64,000 bases of DNA from Blastocladiella emersonii ATCC 22665 (lineage: Eukaryota; Blastocladiomycota; Blastocladiomycetes; Blastocladiales; Blastocladiaceae): positions 620,001 through 684,000 of the forward strand of contig JANHCV010000006.1 in assembly GCA_025594325.1 (NCBI GenBank), in the 5' to 3' direction. Below are positions 54,198 to 63,132 of the stretch, in pieces. How positions within the stretch are numbered: the stretch's first letter is position 1; each line of letters opens with the position of its first letter. The notes beneath the pieces were generated by a model. That model was not told the DNA's origin. It ran no database searches and saw only the letters and a program-made list of their open reading frames with translations. The position numbers and the translations under genes were made by a program.

Positions 54198-55265
54198 ATG
54201 AAGTCTGCCATGGTGCAACAGCTGACCCTCTTGCACATCACTGATGTACTGGCCACACCGCCGCCGCCACCCGGCCGCACCACGCGCTGACGCGCCCGTC
54301 CCGCGCGCGTAGCTCCACGTCGGTGACGACGCGCTGGCGCGGCTGCACGCGCACCTGACGACGACGGGCCGCTCGCTCGACGCGATCCTCGTGACGGGCG
54401 ACCTGCTGAACGTGTGGCACCCGCTCGAGGGTCCGGGCGGCAAGGAGTACGACGCGCCAGCGACCGACGCGATGCGGGAGGACTGGCTGCGTCTGCTGCA
54501 CGGGACGGTCGCGCGGACGCTCGCCGGGTCAGCGGTGCCCGTCCTGTGGATCCCCGGGAACCACGACCCGATTGAGGCGTTTGACGGCAAGGGCAACGCG
54601 TGGTTACCGGCGGACCGGCTCGCGGGGAACGTGTTTCCGGTCCACGCGAAGTGGGAACGGCTCGCGCCGGGCCTCGTGGTCGCTGGGCTCGGCGGGAGCG
54701 TGCCCGCGTACGAGCCGGGGGCCGAGGAACCGATCTGGCCCGGGTGCCCGTACGCGACCGACGCGGCGTTTGGCGAGGAGCTCGAAAAGTGCGTGCGGCC
54801 GGTCGTCGAGTATGTGCACGGTGAGGGTGAACAGGTCGTGCTCATGACGCACTCTGGGCCGGCCGAGTGCGGTACGCTTTTCCACTTTCGCCCGGCTGGC
54901 ACAAACTGACTCGTTTCCTGTGCGTAGCGACGACGCTCATCGACGCCGACCCATCGACCGACCCGGACGCGTTCCTGCGTGAGCACCCGACCATCGCGAC
55001 GGGCTCGCCCGCGCTCGCCGCCCTGCTCCGCTCCCCGCCAACCCCGCCGACGCAGGGCAAGACGCTGATCCCGCTGCTCGTGCACGGACACACGCACTGG
55101 GCGCGCGGCGTGCAGAACGTGCGTGGGACGCACGTCGTGAACCCGGGCTCGCTCAAGGACGGCCGCGCCGCCGTGATCCACCTGGCGCGCGGCGAGGCGA
55201 CGGATGGCGGGCGCGTCGGGCAGACTGGGTGGACGGTCAAGACCGTGGAGCTGCTCGAGTTTTGA
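54198..55265 (+). CDS. Calcineurin-like metallophosphoesterase
   Basis: Three exons: 54198-54245, 54313-54871 and 54928-55265; introns 67 and 56 bases (GTACTG and GTACGC donors, GTAG acceptors). The 314-residue product shows the whole metal-site set: HITDLHVG (D-x-H motif, created by splicing), VTGDLLN, IPGNHDP, VVLMTHSGPAE and LVHGHTHWARG, with VVNPGSLKDGRA after it. This is the calcineurin-like fold of the YfcE/MPPED type; substrate could be a phosphodiester or nucleotide. No signal peptide, so probably cytosolic. Exon 1 encodes only 16 residues yet supplies the first metal ligand. The ATG at 54198 is chosen; one four codons later (54210) would also work. Confidence 0.85.
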
Positions 55266-55274
55266 TAAATATAT
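55266..55274 (+). terminator. AT-rich 3' UTR block, candidate poly(A) element
   Basis: TAAATATAT directly follows the metallophosphoesterase TGA. Confidence 0.4.
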
Positions 55275-55426
55275 CGGGGTTGACGCGCCTGGCACTCGGG
55301 TCAGCTGATGCCGCTTCGCGTGGCGCGGAGATCTTCTCCCCGCCCTTGCGCCTCAGATCGCCGCGGCGCCGCGCGTTCTCTCTCTGATCCTCGCAAACCT
55401 CCCGTATCTGCAACGTAACATCAGTC

Positions 55427-55939
55427 ATGGCAACCGATATCCAGGTGAGCCAGTCGCCTCCATGAATCTTCTGCGCTTGCCGCCTTTATGCTCACCCCCT
55501 GGCCCCTCCTCGCTCCCACGACACACGCAGCGCCAGGTCGCCGAGCTGCAGGGCAAGCTGCAGGACCTGAACCGTCAGGTCGTGCAGGTGCGCACGCAGA
55601 TCCAGGTCAAGGAGCGCGAGCGCAAGCTGGCCGAGCTGCAGATCCGCGAGCTGTCGGCCGCGGGCGCCTCGACCAACACGTACCTGTCGGTCGGCAAGAT
55701 GTGCGTCTCCCCGCCAAACTTGTCGCGTTACTGCGTTCTCACGTTTTCCCGAAAATAGGTTCCTCGCGGAGCCACAATCGCAGGTCATGTCGCAGCTCGA
55801 GCTCAAGGGCGCGTCGCTGCAGGACGACATCACGGTGCTCGGCAAGAAGCTGGCGTACCTCGAGAAGACGACCGTCGAGACCCAGAACGGGCTCAAGGAG
55901 TCGGTCACCCAGCTCATGGCTGCGACCGCCTCCGCCTGA
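55427..55939 (+). CDS. PFD1: Prefoldin subunit 1
   Basis: Three exons: 55427-55444 (six codons), 55531-55700 and 55759-55939; introns 86 and 58 bases (GTGAGC...GCAG and GTGCGT...ATAG). The 122-residue product is a beta-type prefoldin: two long helices (RQVAELQGKLQDLNRQVVQV and a C-terminal ASLQDDITVLGKKLAYLEKT) flank the hairpin region TNTYLSVGKMFLAEPQSQVM, which matches the MYEGVGRMFILQSKE region of human PFDN1, same total length. Prefoldin is the hexameric co-chaperone that passes actin and tubulin to the chaperonin CCT. The very short first exon is supported by a good start context and a clean donor. PFD6 is excluded because its hairpin motif differs. Confidence 0.85.
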
Positions 55940-56096
55940 GTCGCGAGTGTGTGTAACAAGTTCATTTCGTATTGCCGTCACCGTGATCTTTGAGAAAGGG
56001 AGAAACGCCATCTATTCTTCATGATCGAGCACCGTCCAGCGGCACCCGCGTCGTCTTCATCGTGACAAAATTGGAGAACCCGCGAAAACCGGGCGC

Positions 56097-57428
56097 TCAG
56101 GCGGCGAGCTGCTTGGCGACGCCGTTCTCAGCGTAGTCGAGGAAGGCGGGGAACACCTCCTTGCCCGTCGGCAGGATCTGCTCCTTGGGCAGGATGAACC
56201 CGGAGCTGCCAGCCGACGACGTGGGGCGGAGCTCGATGGTGATGCCGTACGGGCGGATCGACTGGCCGCTGGTGCCCGACTTGGTGAGCGAGTAGAAGTA
56301 GTCGGAGGCCGAGCCCGTAGTTTTGTACAGCGAGTAGGCCGTCTGCGGCGTGTAGGCCTTGCCCGAGACCGACTTGATGGTCGCGGCCATCTTGGTCGTG
56401 ATCGCCTTGTGCTCGGCCTCGTGCTTGCTCGCGGCGGACGTGTCGCCCCACGGGCGCAGGAGCAGCTGCGAGAAGGTGTGGACGTCGATGGCGGCGACGA
56501 CGCGCGGCAGCGACCGGATGTAGCCCGCGAGCGCCTGGACCTCGGGCTCCGACTCGGGGCGCGGGCCCTGGTACGTGTCGTCGTCCGTGTACTGCGACGC
56601 GCCGCCCTGGCCCCACTTCCACGCCCAGTTGCGGTTGAGGTCGACGCCAAAGGTGCCGTCGCCGTTGTCGCGGCGGTTCTTGCGCCACAGCCGGTCGCCC
56701 GTCCACGAGTACTCGTACCCGTCCGGGTTGCCGAGCGGGACCACGTGCACGTCGACCTTGTCGAGGAGCGACTTGACGCGCGCGTCCGTCGACGTCAGCA
56801 GCTGGTGTACGATGTACTGGACCGTCGCGGTCGCGGCCCACTCGCGCGCGTGCTGCGACCCCTGGATGTACACCTGCGGCTTGGCGGCGCCGCCCGCGGG
56901 GGCGGGGGTCCCGATCTTGAGCGCCACGAGGTCGCGGCCCTGCACCGACTTGCCGATCGACGGCGTGAAGCTGCAGATGCCCGACGCCTTGGCGCACGCC
57001 GTCTTGACGAACTCGACGATCTCGGGGTACCGGTGGTAGTCGTTGAACCACGTCAGGTCGACGTTGACGGCGGCCGCGGACACGGACTCGGCCGTGGACG
57101 CCGCAGGGTGCGACGCGCGGTCGGCGTCGATCACGGCCTGCACGTTGTCGACGACGACCGTGTAGTCGACCTTCTTGCCGCCGGCGGCCGCCTGCAGCGC
57201 GGCGAGGTCGGCGGGCCCGCGCACGCGCAGGTCGATAAAGTCGGCGCCGCGGCCCCACGCGTCGAGGCCGGAGCTCGAGACGTGGTCGAGCAGCGTCTGC
57301 GACGGGTTCTTGACGCGGATCACCTTGTGCCCGTTGTACTTGGTCGCGGCCGCGGGGACGCTGGCGGCGGTGGCGACCTGCAGCAGGCACAGGACCGCGA
57401 GGGCGAGGGTGAGGGACAGCTTGGCCAT
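56097..57428 (-). CDS. Secreted carboxypeptidase A-type metalloprotease (M14A)
   Basis: A single exon of 443 residues. Signal peptide LTLALAVLCLLQVATAA, a propeptide with the fold-typical GLDAWG and DLRVRGPADLAAL, then the catalytic domain. Zinc ligands and catalytic residues are present in order: GSQHAREW (His and Glu), DVHVVPLGNPDGYEYSW, DLNRNWAW (substrate-binding Arg), IDVHTFSQLLLRPWG (third zinc ligand His), a SLYKTTGSASDY block (substrate-clamping Tyr) and GITIELRP (catalytic Glu). It removes C-terminal residues of peptides outside the cell; residues shaping the S1' pocket cannot be settled by eye. It ends AKQLAA-TGA. A TATA box lies 83 bases upstream of the ATG, the clearest core promoter in the window. 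Confidence 0.92.
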   Translation of the reverse strand: MAKLSLTLALAVLCLLQVATAASVPAAATKYNGHKVIRVKNPSQTLLDHVSSSGLDAWGRGADFIDLRVRGPADLAALQAAAGGKKVDYTVVVDNVQAVIDADRASHPAASTAESVSAAAVNVDLTWFNDYHRYPEIVEFVKTACAKASGICSFTPSIGKSVQGRDLVALKIGTPAPAGGAAKPQVYIQGSQHAREWAATATVQYIVHQLLTSTDARVKSLLDKVDVHVVPLGNPDGYEYSWTGDRLWRKNRRDNGDGTFGVDLNRNWAWKWGQGGASQYTDDDTYQGPRPESEPEVQALAGYIRSLPRVVAAIDVHTFSQLLLRPWGDTSAASKHEAEHKAITTKMAATIKSVSGKAYTPQTAYSLYKTTGSASDYFYSLTKSGTSGQSIRPYGITIELRPTSSAGSSGFILPKEQILPTGKEVFPAFLDYAENGVAKQLAA

Positions 57429-57510
57429 GGTGATGGGCGGGTCGGTCTAGTCTTTCTGAGGGAGGGTCCGATGCTGGTCGGTGATGGAGGGACGGCGGGG
57501 ACGCGGCGAG

Positions 57511-57519
57511 TATTTATAC
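57511..57519 (-). promoter_or_regulatory. TATA box of the carboxypeptidase gene
   Basis: Reads GTATAAATA on the minus strand, 83 bases upstream of ATG 57428. An adjacent GGACGCGTCTCG motif lies just further upstream (57525-57536). Confidence 0.65.
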
Positions 57520-58837
57520 GGAGGAAGGACGCGTCTCGTTACAGCCCGCGGCCTGTATTCTTAGCTCGAGCAATGAATGCACGGTGTCACAGCCTCCATT
57601 CATCCGCGGTCATGCCCTCGGTCGCTGGTTCGCACACCCCAGCGACGCGTGCATCCCGCTGCCGGCGTGAGTGGTCGCGCGGCTCGCCAAGCCCATGACG
57701 CGAGACACACACGGCGCGACGCGTCTCCACCTTCCCACGAGGGCCGCGCGCGCGATCTCGCGTGGCGGGAGACGGCCAGGGATCGCGTGATGCAGACGCG
57801 CCGATCCTTCCGCGCTCTTCAGGGACGCCGGAATCCTCGCGCTGTCCGCGGACGAGAACTCGGGCAATCGAGGCGAGGCGCGCGGGGCGCAGGGGCGCGT
57901 GTGAGTGGCGCGACGCGCTCATTTTCTCCGCGCCGTCCGGATTCACACCCACCACCGTCGTGTGACGCGACCGCAGCCGAAATGACGCGGCAGCCAACGG
58001 TGGTTCGCATGGAAGGGATCTCGCTCTCATCCCTGACCTCCGAGAAACCAGGCCACGGGACACGGCCGGCGTGGGACCGAGCGTTCGCGGTGCGTGCGCG
58101 CGCAAGACTCGCGGCGGCAACGGAACGGAAAGCGCTGGCGTGATCCGGGCCGATCGCGGCGTGATGAACGCTTGCACGGACCGCGGGTGCGCGCGAGTAA
58201 GGGGGTCCCTGCTCGCTCACGCGGCTGCGGTGATGACGAGACCGGCCGCGGAATCCACGAAGCAGACGGGTCATGGCGTGGAAGGCCGGGATGGTCTCGG
58301 TCGACTCGGACTCGAGCGCGATGAGCAGATCAGGCTCTCGCTCTCCGCCTGCCGGCTCTCAGAGATGCGTTGTGGAGTATGCCTTGAACGTCGAGGACAG
58401 CGGCAGAGCGGCCACCGTGAGGAGCAGGACCTCGCTGCCGCCGTCCTCAAGCTCCTGCGCGGGACAAGGCCCAAGCTGGTGCGCGCTGGGCAGCTCCGCA
58501 GCAACGCCACTGCGCATGAGGTGCATGGTGCTGCAGCGTGGCGGCTCCGCAACGGCAACGACGATGACGGAGCAGCGAGGAGAGCGAGAACCGGAGCCGG
58601 AGCGGCGGTCCCACCTTCCGTTCTGGCGGTCAACGCTCGATGCGGCGCCACGCGGGCCATCTCGCCAGCCGAGCCCGCGGGCAACGCCACTTGGCTCTTC
58701 TCCAACTCTGCTCTCTCTCCTCTCCCCTTCAACGCACGACGAAGCGACGCAACGAAAACTCGATATCACTCGGTGCAACTGCACCTGCTAGACTAGACCT
58801 TGCACCTGGCGACTTTGAGCTAGACCACGCTGCTGCG
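57520..58837. other. Intergenic between divergent genes, no supported gene
   Basis: About 1.3 kb between the carboxypeptidase and the next plus-strand gene. It holds two ACGCGTCTC motifs (57527-57535 and 57719-57728). Short frames exist on both strands but none has a motif or consistent codon use. Confidence 0.45.
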
Positions 58838-60254
58838 ATGGCCGCGAACCGACTCGGCGGCGGGGCCTCCTCCTCCAAGGCCGCCGCGCTGCTCCTTCTT
58901 GCCCTTCTGGCGGCCCTGGCGGCCGTGACGTCGGTCGCTGCCCAGGGGACCACCTGTAACGCCGACCGCGACTGCGATGGGTCGTTTCTGAGTACGCCCC
59001 GCCACCCCCTCCGCGCTAGCGACCAAGCGCCTCACCGGTCCACCTCTCGTAGACTCGTTCAAGTGCGGTCGCAACGGCATCTGCGTGCCCGACACGTGCA
59101 TCGGGCTGCTGCCCAACAAGGGGTGCACGCAATTCGACAAGGGCCTGTTCTGCGACCTCGGCACCTGCAAGCCGCGCAAGAACGAGGGGTCCTCGTGCTC
59201 GGCGCTGTCGGCCGAGGACGAGTGCGCCGACGGCCTCAAGTGCCGCTCGGGCAAGTGTGCCGGTGCTACTACAACGACGACGTCGACCACGAGCACGAGC
59301 ACGCGTACGACGACCTCGTCGACGTCCACCTCGACCACCACCTCGACGCGGTCGACGACCACGACCTCGGCCACGCGCACGCGGTCCGCGACCACCACGT
59401 CGTCCGAGACCGTGACGGAGACGCCCACGGCGTCGCCGACCGCGACCGCGCTGCCCGCGTCCGACGACGACGCGAAACCGTTCCTCGCCAGCACGCTCGG
59501 GATCGTGCTCATGATCGGCGGCGGCGCGCTGCTTGTCGCCGCGATCGGCGGGTTCGCCCTCAACCGCGCGCGCCGGCGCGACGACGATAACGATTTCGGG
59601 CCCGTCTTCAAGCCGCCCGCGCCCTTCAACGCCAACGCGAACGCGAGCACGCCGCCCGCCGCGACCAACCGGCCGTACGCGGCGACCATCGAGGAGCACG
59701 TCAGCTACGTCACGGTCGGCCAGACCACGAGCGTCGAGCCGCCCGTCCCACAACAGGGGATGCAGATGATGCCGATGCAGCCGGCCGTCGTCACGGCGCC
59801 CGCCATCATGATGCAGCAACAGCAGCAGCAGCAGCAGCAGTACTACGCGACGGGTCCCGCCCCGCAGGCGGCGTGGGTGCCCCAGCAGCAAGCGCCGCAG
59901 CAGATGTACGACCCCAACACGGGCGCGCCCATCATGTTCGCCGCCGCCGACCCGAACACGGCGTCCATGTACGGCACGATGCCGGCGCCCGCGTATGGGT
60001 ACACGACTGGGGTGCCGCAGGCGACTGCCGCGTACCCTGCTGGCCAGGTGTACTACGTCGTCGACGGCGCTGGCGCTATGCCCCCGCAGCAGCAGCAGCA
60101 GCAGCAGTCGATGCAGAGTCCCGGCGCGGGCACCATGCCGCCGCTGCAGCAGATGTCCGTGAACACAGCCCCGCCGCTGGCCCCGGCGGCCGAGTTCGAT
60201 GCGGCGGCGGCGACCAAGGCCGCCACTGGGGTCCGCACGCTGCCCAAGGACTGA
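58838..60254 (+). CDS. Cys-rich type I membrane protein with Thr/Ser stalk and poly-Gln tail
   Basis: Two exons, 58838-58991 and 59053-60254, intron 58992-59052 (GTACGC...GTAG). The 451-residue product has a signal peptide (ALLLLALLAALAAVTSVAAQ), a small Cys-rich module (TTCNADRDC, FKCGRNGICVPDTCIGLL, FCDLGTCKPRKNEGSSCS, ECADGLKCRSGKC), a dense Thr/Ser stalk suited to O-glycosylation, a TM segment (LGIVLMIGGGALLVAAIGGF) and a cytoplasmic tail rich in Pro, Gln, Met, Ala and Tyr with two poly-Gln runs. The ectodomain cysteines resemble dickkopf/colipase-like spacing only loosely. It shares overall plan but not exon 1 sequence with the 51-54 kb paralogues. Wall-stress sensor-like architecture (stalk plus single TM) is a reasonable analogy, not a proven role. 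Confidence 0.75.
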
Positions 60255-60305
60255 TCCTCTCCCTTCCTGTACCTCTAACGCGCCTCTCTGACCCCCCCAT
60301 TTTGT

Positions 60306-60314
60306 GATAATATA
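60306..60314 (+). terminator. AT-rich 3' UTR block, candidate poly(A) element
   Basis: GATAATATA lies about 52 bases after the TGA at 60254. Confidence 0.4.
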
Positions 60315-60473
60315 CACGCGCCATCTCCCTATCCATCACGTGTGGAGTGAAACGGAGCGACGTCGGAGTGCCAGCCGTCCCACGCCGGCGCGCGCGTGCT
60401 CTCCCTCCTCGCGACTGTGCCACCTTCGATCCACTCACTCCATAGCAAACTGCGCAACCACCCGCATCCTGCA

Positions 60474-61667
60474 ATGTATCACCGCGCATCGTCCGGCTAC
60501 GGCGCGCCGTCCGGCAGCCTGCGCGGCGGGCCCACCGCATCCGCTGCGTCCGCCGCGCCCCGCGACGAGAACGCCGCGTTCCCGCGCGCCGGTGCCGGTC
60601 CGAATACCGCGCACAAGCGGCTCGCTGGCGCGACGCAGATGGCGGGAAAGGCCATGGGAACGCCCGGGACGCCGTCGAGTATGCATACATGCATTCATCG
60701 AAGAAGGAGGATTGCGGACTGACTTGTGCGCGCGGGTGTAGTTCGACCGGGAGGCACCACGATCCGCAAGCCGTACGTCCTCGGCGGTGGTGGGGACGAG
60801 AACGCGAGCGTGACGCCGAGCAAGTCGACGACCGCGTCCAAGACGCCCGCCGCCGCCGCGGGACCGCGGCCCGTCACGCTCGCTGGCCGGACACCCGCGC
60901 CCCCGAGCAGCAACAACCTGAACCCCGTCCGCCGCCTGTTCCCGACCGCGACCCCCCAACAACAGCAGCAGCAGCAGGCGGCCCGCGCGACGCCCGCGGT
61001 CCCCGTGTTCCGTCTCGGGACGCAGCAGCGGAGCATGCCCGCGCCGGTGTCGGCGCCGTCGCACTCGCGGTCCCCGGCTCCCGCGCCTGTGGCTGACGAT
61101 AACGACGATGACTGGATCCTGCCCAAGTCGGTCGCGGACATGTACCCGGGCCGGCCGCTCGACGACCTGCTGCGCCACGACGACGAGGAGATCGAGTACT
61201 GCCCGACGTCGCGGCCGGGGTACGACGAGGAGCAGGTCGATGCGTGTACGCCCTTTCCTCCCTCTCACTTCAACCTCCGCACTCACACCGATTCCCACAT
61301 AGCCGCGGAACCCCTCTTCTTCGACCCGACGCTGCTCGAGTTCCCACCGCCCGAGACGTACGACTTCATCCCGTTCCCGCCGCTGTCGCTCGACGACGTG
61401 GACGTGGACGATTTCGGGTCGCCGCCGCCTTCTTCCTCGCCGCACTCGAGCCGCGAGGGGTCGCCGAACCTCGACCACATCCTCCCCTCGTCGGTGGCGC
61501 GCCGCGGCCCGCTCAAGGCGCGCGACGTCGTCGACCTCGACTTTGACCGCACCGCGCTGAGTCTCCAGGAGGAGAGCGACGGCGAGGAGACGGCGCGCGC
61601 GTTCCAGCAGGCCGCCGAGGCCGCGCACGCGCTGCTGTTCTTCAGCGACGACGAGGAGGAGTTTTGA
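60474..61667 (+). CDS. Candidate securin (separase inhibitor)
   Basis: Three exons: 60474-60678, 60742-61245 and 61303-61667. Intron 1 is 63 bases (GTATGC...GTAG). Intron 2 (61246-61302, GTACGC...ATAG) is 57 bases with no stop, so splicing is optional for frame. The 357-residue product is disordered and shows a securin-like plan: N-terminal KEN-like elements (RDENAAF, later GDENASV), basic KRLAG and TIRKPYVLG segments, then an acidic DDLLRHDDEEIEYCP motif resembling the EIExxP-type separase pseudosubstrate of fungal securins, and ETYDFIPFPPLSLDDVDVDD, which recalls the FFPFNPLDFESFDLPEE segment of human securin. There is no folded domain, as expected. Securins diverge fast and are known mainly by such motifs, so the call is tentative. 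Confidence 0.45.
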
Positions 61668-61701
61668 GCGTGTCTGCAACTGTTAATCTATTCCGTTCTT
61701 T

Positions 61702-62905
61702 CTACTCCTTGGCCGTACTCACCCCCGCGCCCTCGAACGTGGCCATCTGGCTGGCCACAAACGCGGCGCTGCGGAGGAGCGGGATCACGAGCGCGGCGCC
61801 GGACCCCTCGCCGAGCCGCATCCCCCACTCGCCGACGGGGACGACCCACTCCTTGACTTCCTCGGGATCCGCGCCGCGCGCGACCGCCGCCTCCGCCATC
61901 GCCGAAAGCACCCCGCGCGCCGCCTTCTCGGCGCTCAGGTGCGACACGAGCGTCGTGCGCACGATCGCCGGCGCGTCGGCGGGGAACAGCAGGAGCGCGT
62001 ACAGCGCCGCGACGAGCGTGATGAACCCGTCGAGGACCACGAGCGGGCCGCCCGCGACCGCCGCCTCGTGCACGACCGTCGCCATGGCCGTGATCTCGAG
62101 GTCGCCCGCGCACCGGAGGACTTCGGCCCACTTGGCGGCGGCCGCGGGGCTCGCGTCGAGCGGGGTCGCCGGGATCACGCTGCGCCACGCGGCGAGGACG
62201 CGGTCGACCAGCGCGCACTTGGCCGCGTACCGCTCCCCCGAGACGCCCGTGCCCGCGCCCGTGACGTCGGCCGCGGATTTACCGGTGGCGGCGCCGAGGA
62301 GGGTGGACGCGACGGCCGTGTTCCCGATGCCCAGCTCGCCGATCCCCAGCACGTCGACGGCGTCGCCGCGCGCGGCCTGCAGCGCCTTGCGGCCGTGCGA
62401 CATGGCGAAGCTGAAGGTCACGGGCTCCATGGCGGGGGCCGTGTCCGGGCACGCAGTGCCGTGCGGGAGGAGGCGGAAGTGGTCCACGGTCGCGTAGCTC
62501 AGCGGCGAGTCGACGCCCAGGTCCATGACTTTGAGGTCGATGCCGTGCGCGCGGCACAGGCAGCTACAGCGAAGGCGACGTGTTAAACACAGGGAACATG
62601 TCACCAAGCAGCGTAACGTACTTGATCGCAGCCCCGCCCTCCGCGACATTGCGCAGCATCTCCCGCGTCACGGCGCGCGGGTACTGGGACGTCTCGTCGC
62701 CGAGCCCGTTGTCGGCGGCGAACAGCAGCATGCGCGGGCGGTCGACGTGCGGCGCCACCGTCCCCTGCACCACCATCAGCTTGCTCGCCCACGCCTCGAG
62801 CGCGCCCAGCGACCCCGGCGGCTTGGTCTTGCGCAGCAGGTGGTCGGCGGCGGTCGCGCGGGTCACGGTGGGCGGAGGAGGGGTCATGGATGAAGAAGGT
62901 TGCAT
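61702..62905 (-). CDS. cobT: Nicotinate-nucleotide:dimethylbenzimidazole phosphoribosyltransferase
   Basis: Two exons, 62622-62905 and 61702-62563, intron 62564-62621 (58 bases, GTACGT...GTAG). The 381-residue product carries the family's landmarks: TKPPGSLGALE near the N-terminus, FAADNGLGDE, SQYPRAVTREML...GGAAIN, VDLGVDS-like MDLGVDS, GELGIGNTAVAS (phosphoribosyl/phosphate contacts) and MRLGEGSGAALVIPLL, whose Glu is the catalytic base in bacterial CobT. CobT makes alpha-ribazole phosphate, the activated lower ligand of cobalamin. Few eukaryotes encode it; the spliceosomal intron at a codon inside GGAAIN shows it is truly nuclear. The start could be 62905 or 62887. No organelle presequence is obvious beyond a short Ser/Pro leader. 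It ends at TAG. Confidence 0.92.
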
Positions 62906-63098
62906 TGGGAGTGTGTGCGAAGGGGAAGAGAGAGAGGAAGCGGCGGGGGGCGAAGCGAGGCGGATCGGGTGCACTCCCTCGTTCCGAAAGAGTCGCCACG
63001 TGGCGTGAACCCCAACGCGCCGCTGACGCGTCTCGCACCCGGCTGCTGTGCCACCATGGCCACCGTGGGGCACATCAACACGGCAAAAGGTAGGTTCG

Positions 63099-63110
63099 GA
63101 TATATATGAA
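63099..63110 (-). terminator. AT-rich 3' UTR block, candidate poly(A) element
   Basis: The block GATATATATGAA lies 23-34 bases downstream of the stop of the last gene on the minus strand. Confidence 0.4.
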
Positions 63111-63132
63111 ATCAGTCATCATGCAAACACCC

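Noticed and set aside
52701-54290. 529-codon plus-strand open frame opposite the membrane-protein gene
   Set aside because: Antisense shadow: residue composition is Arg/Gly/Val-rich, no motif, and the opposite strand has clear signal peptide, Cys-rich domain and splice sites.
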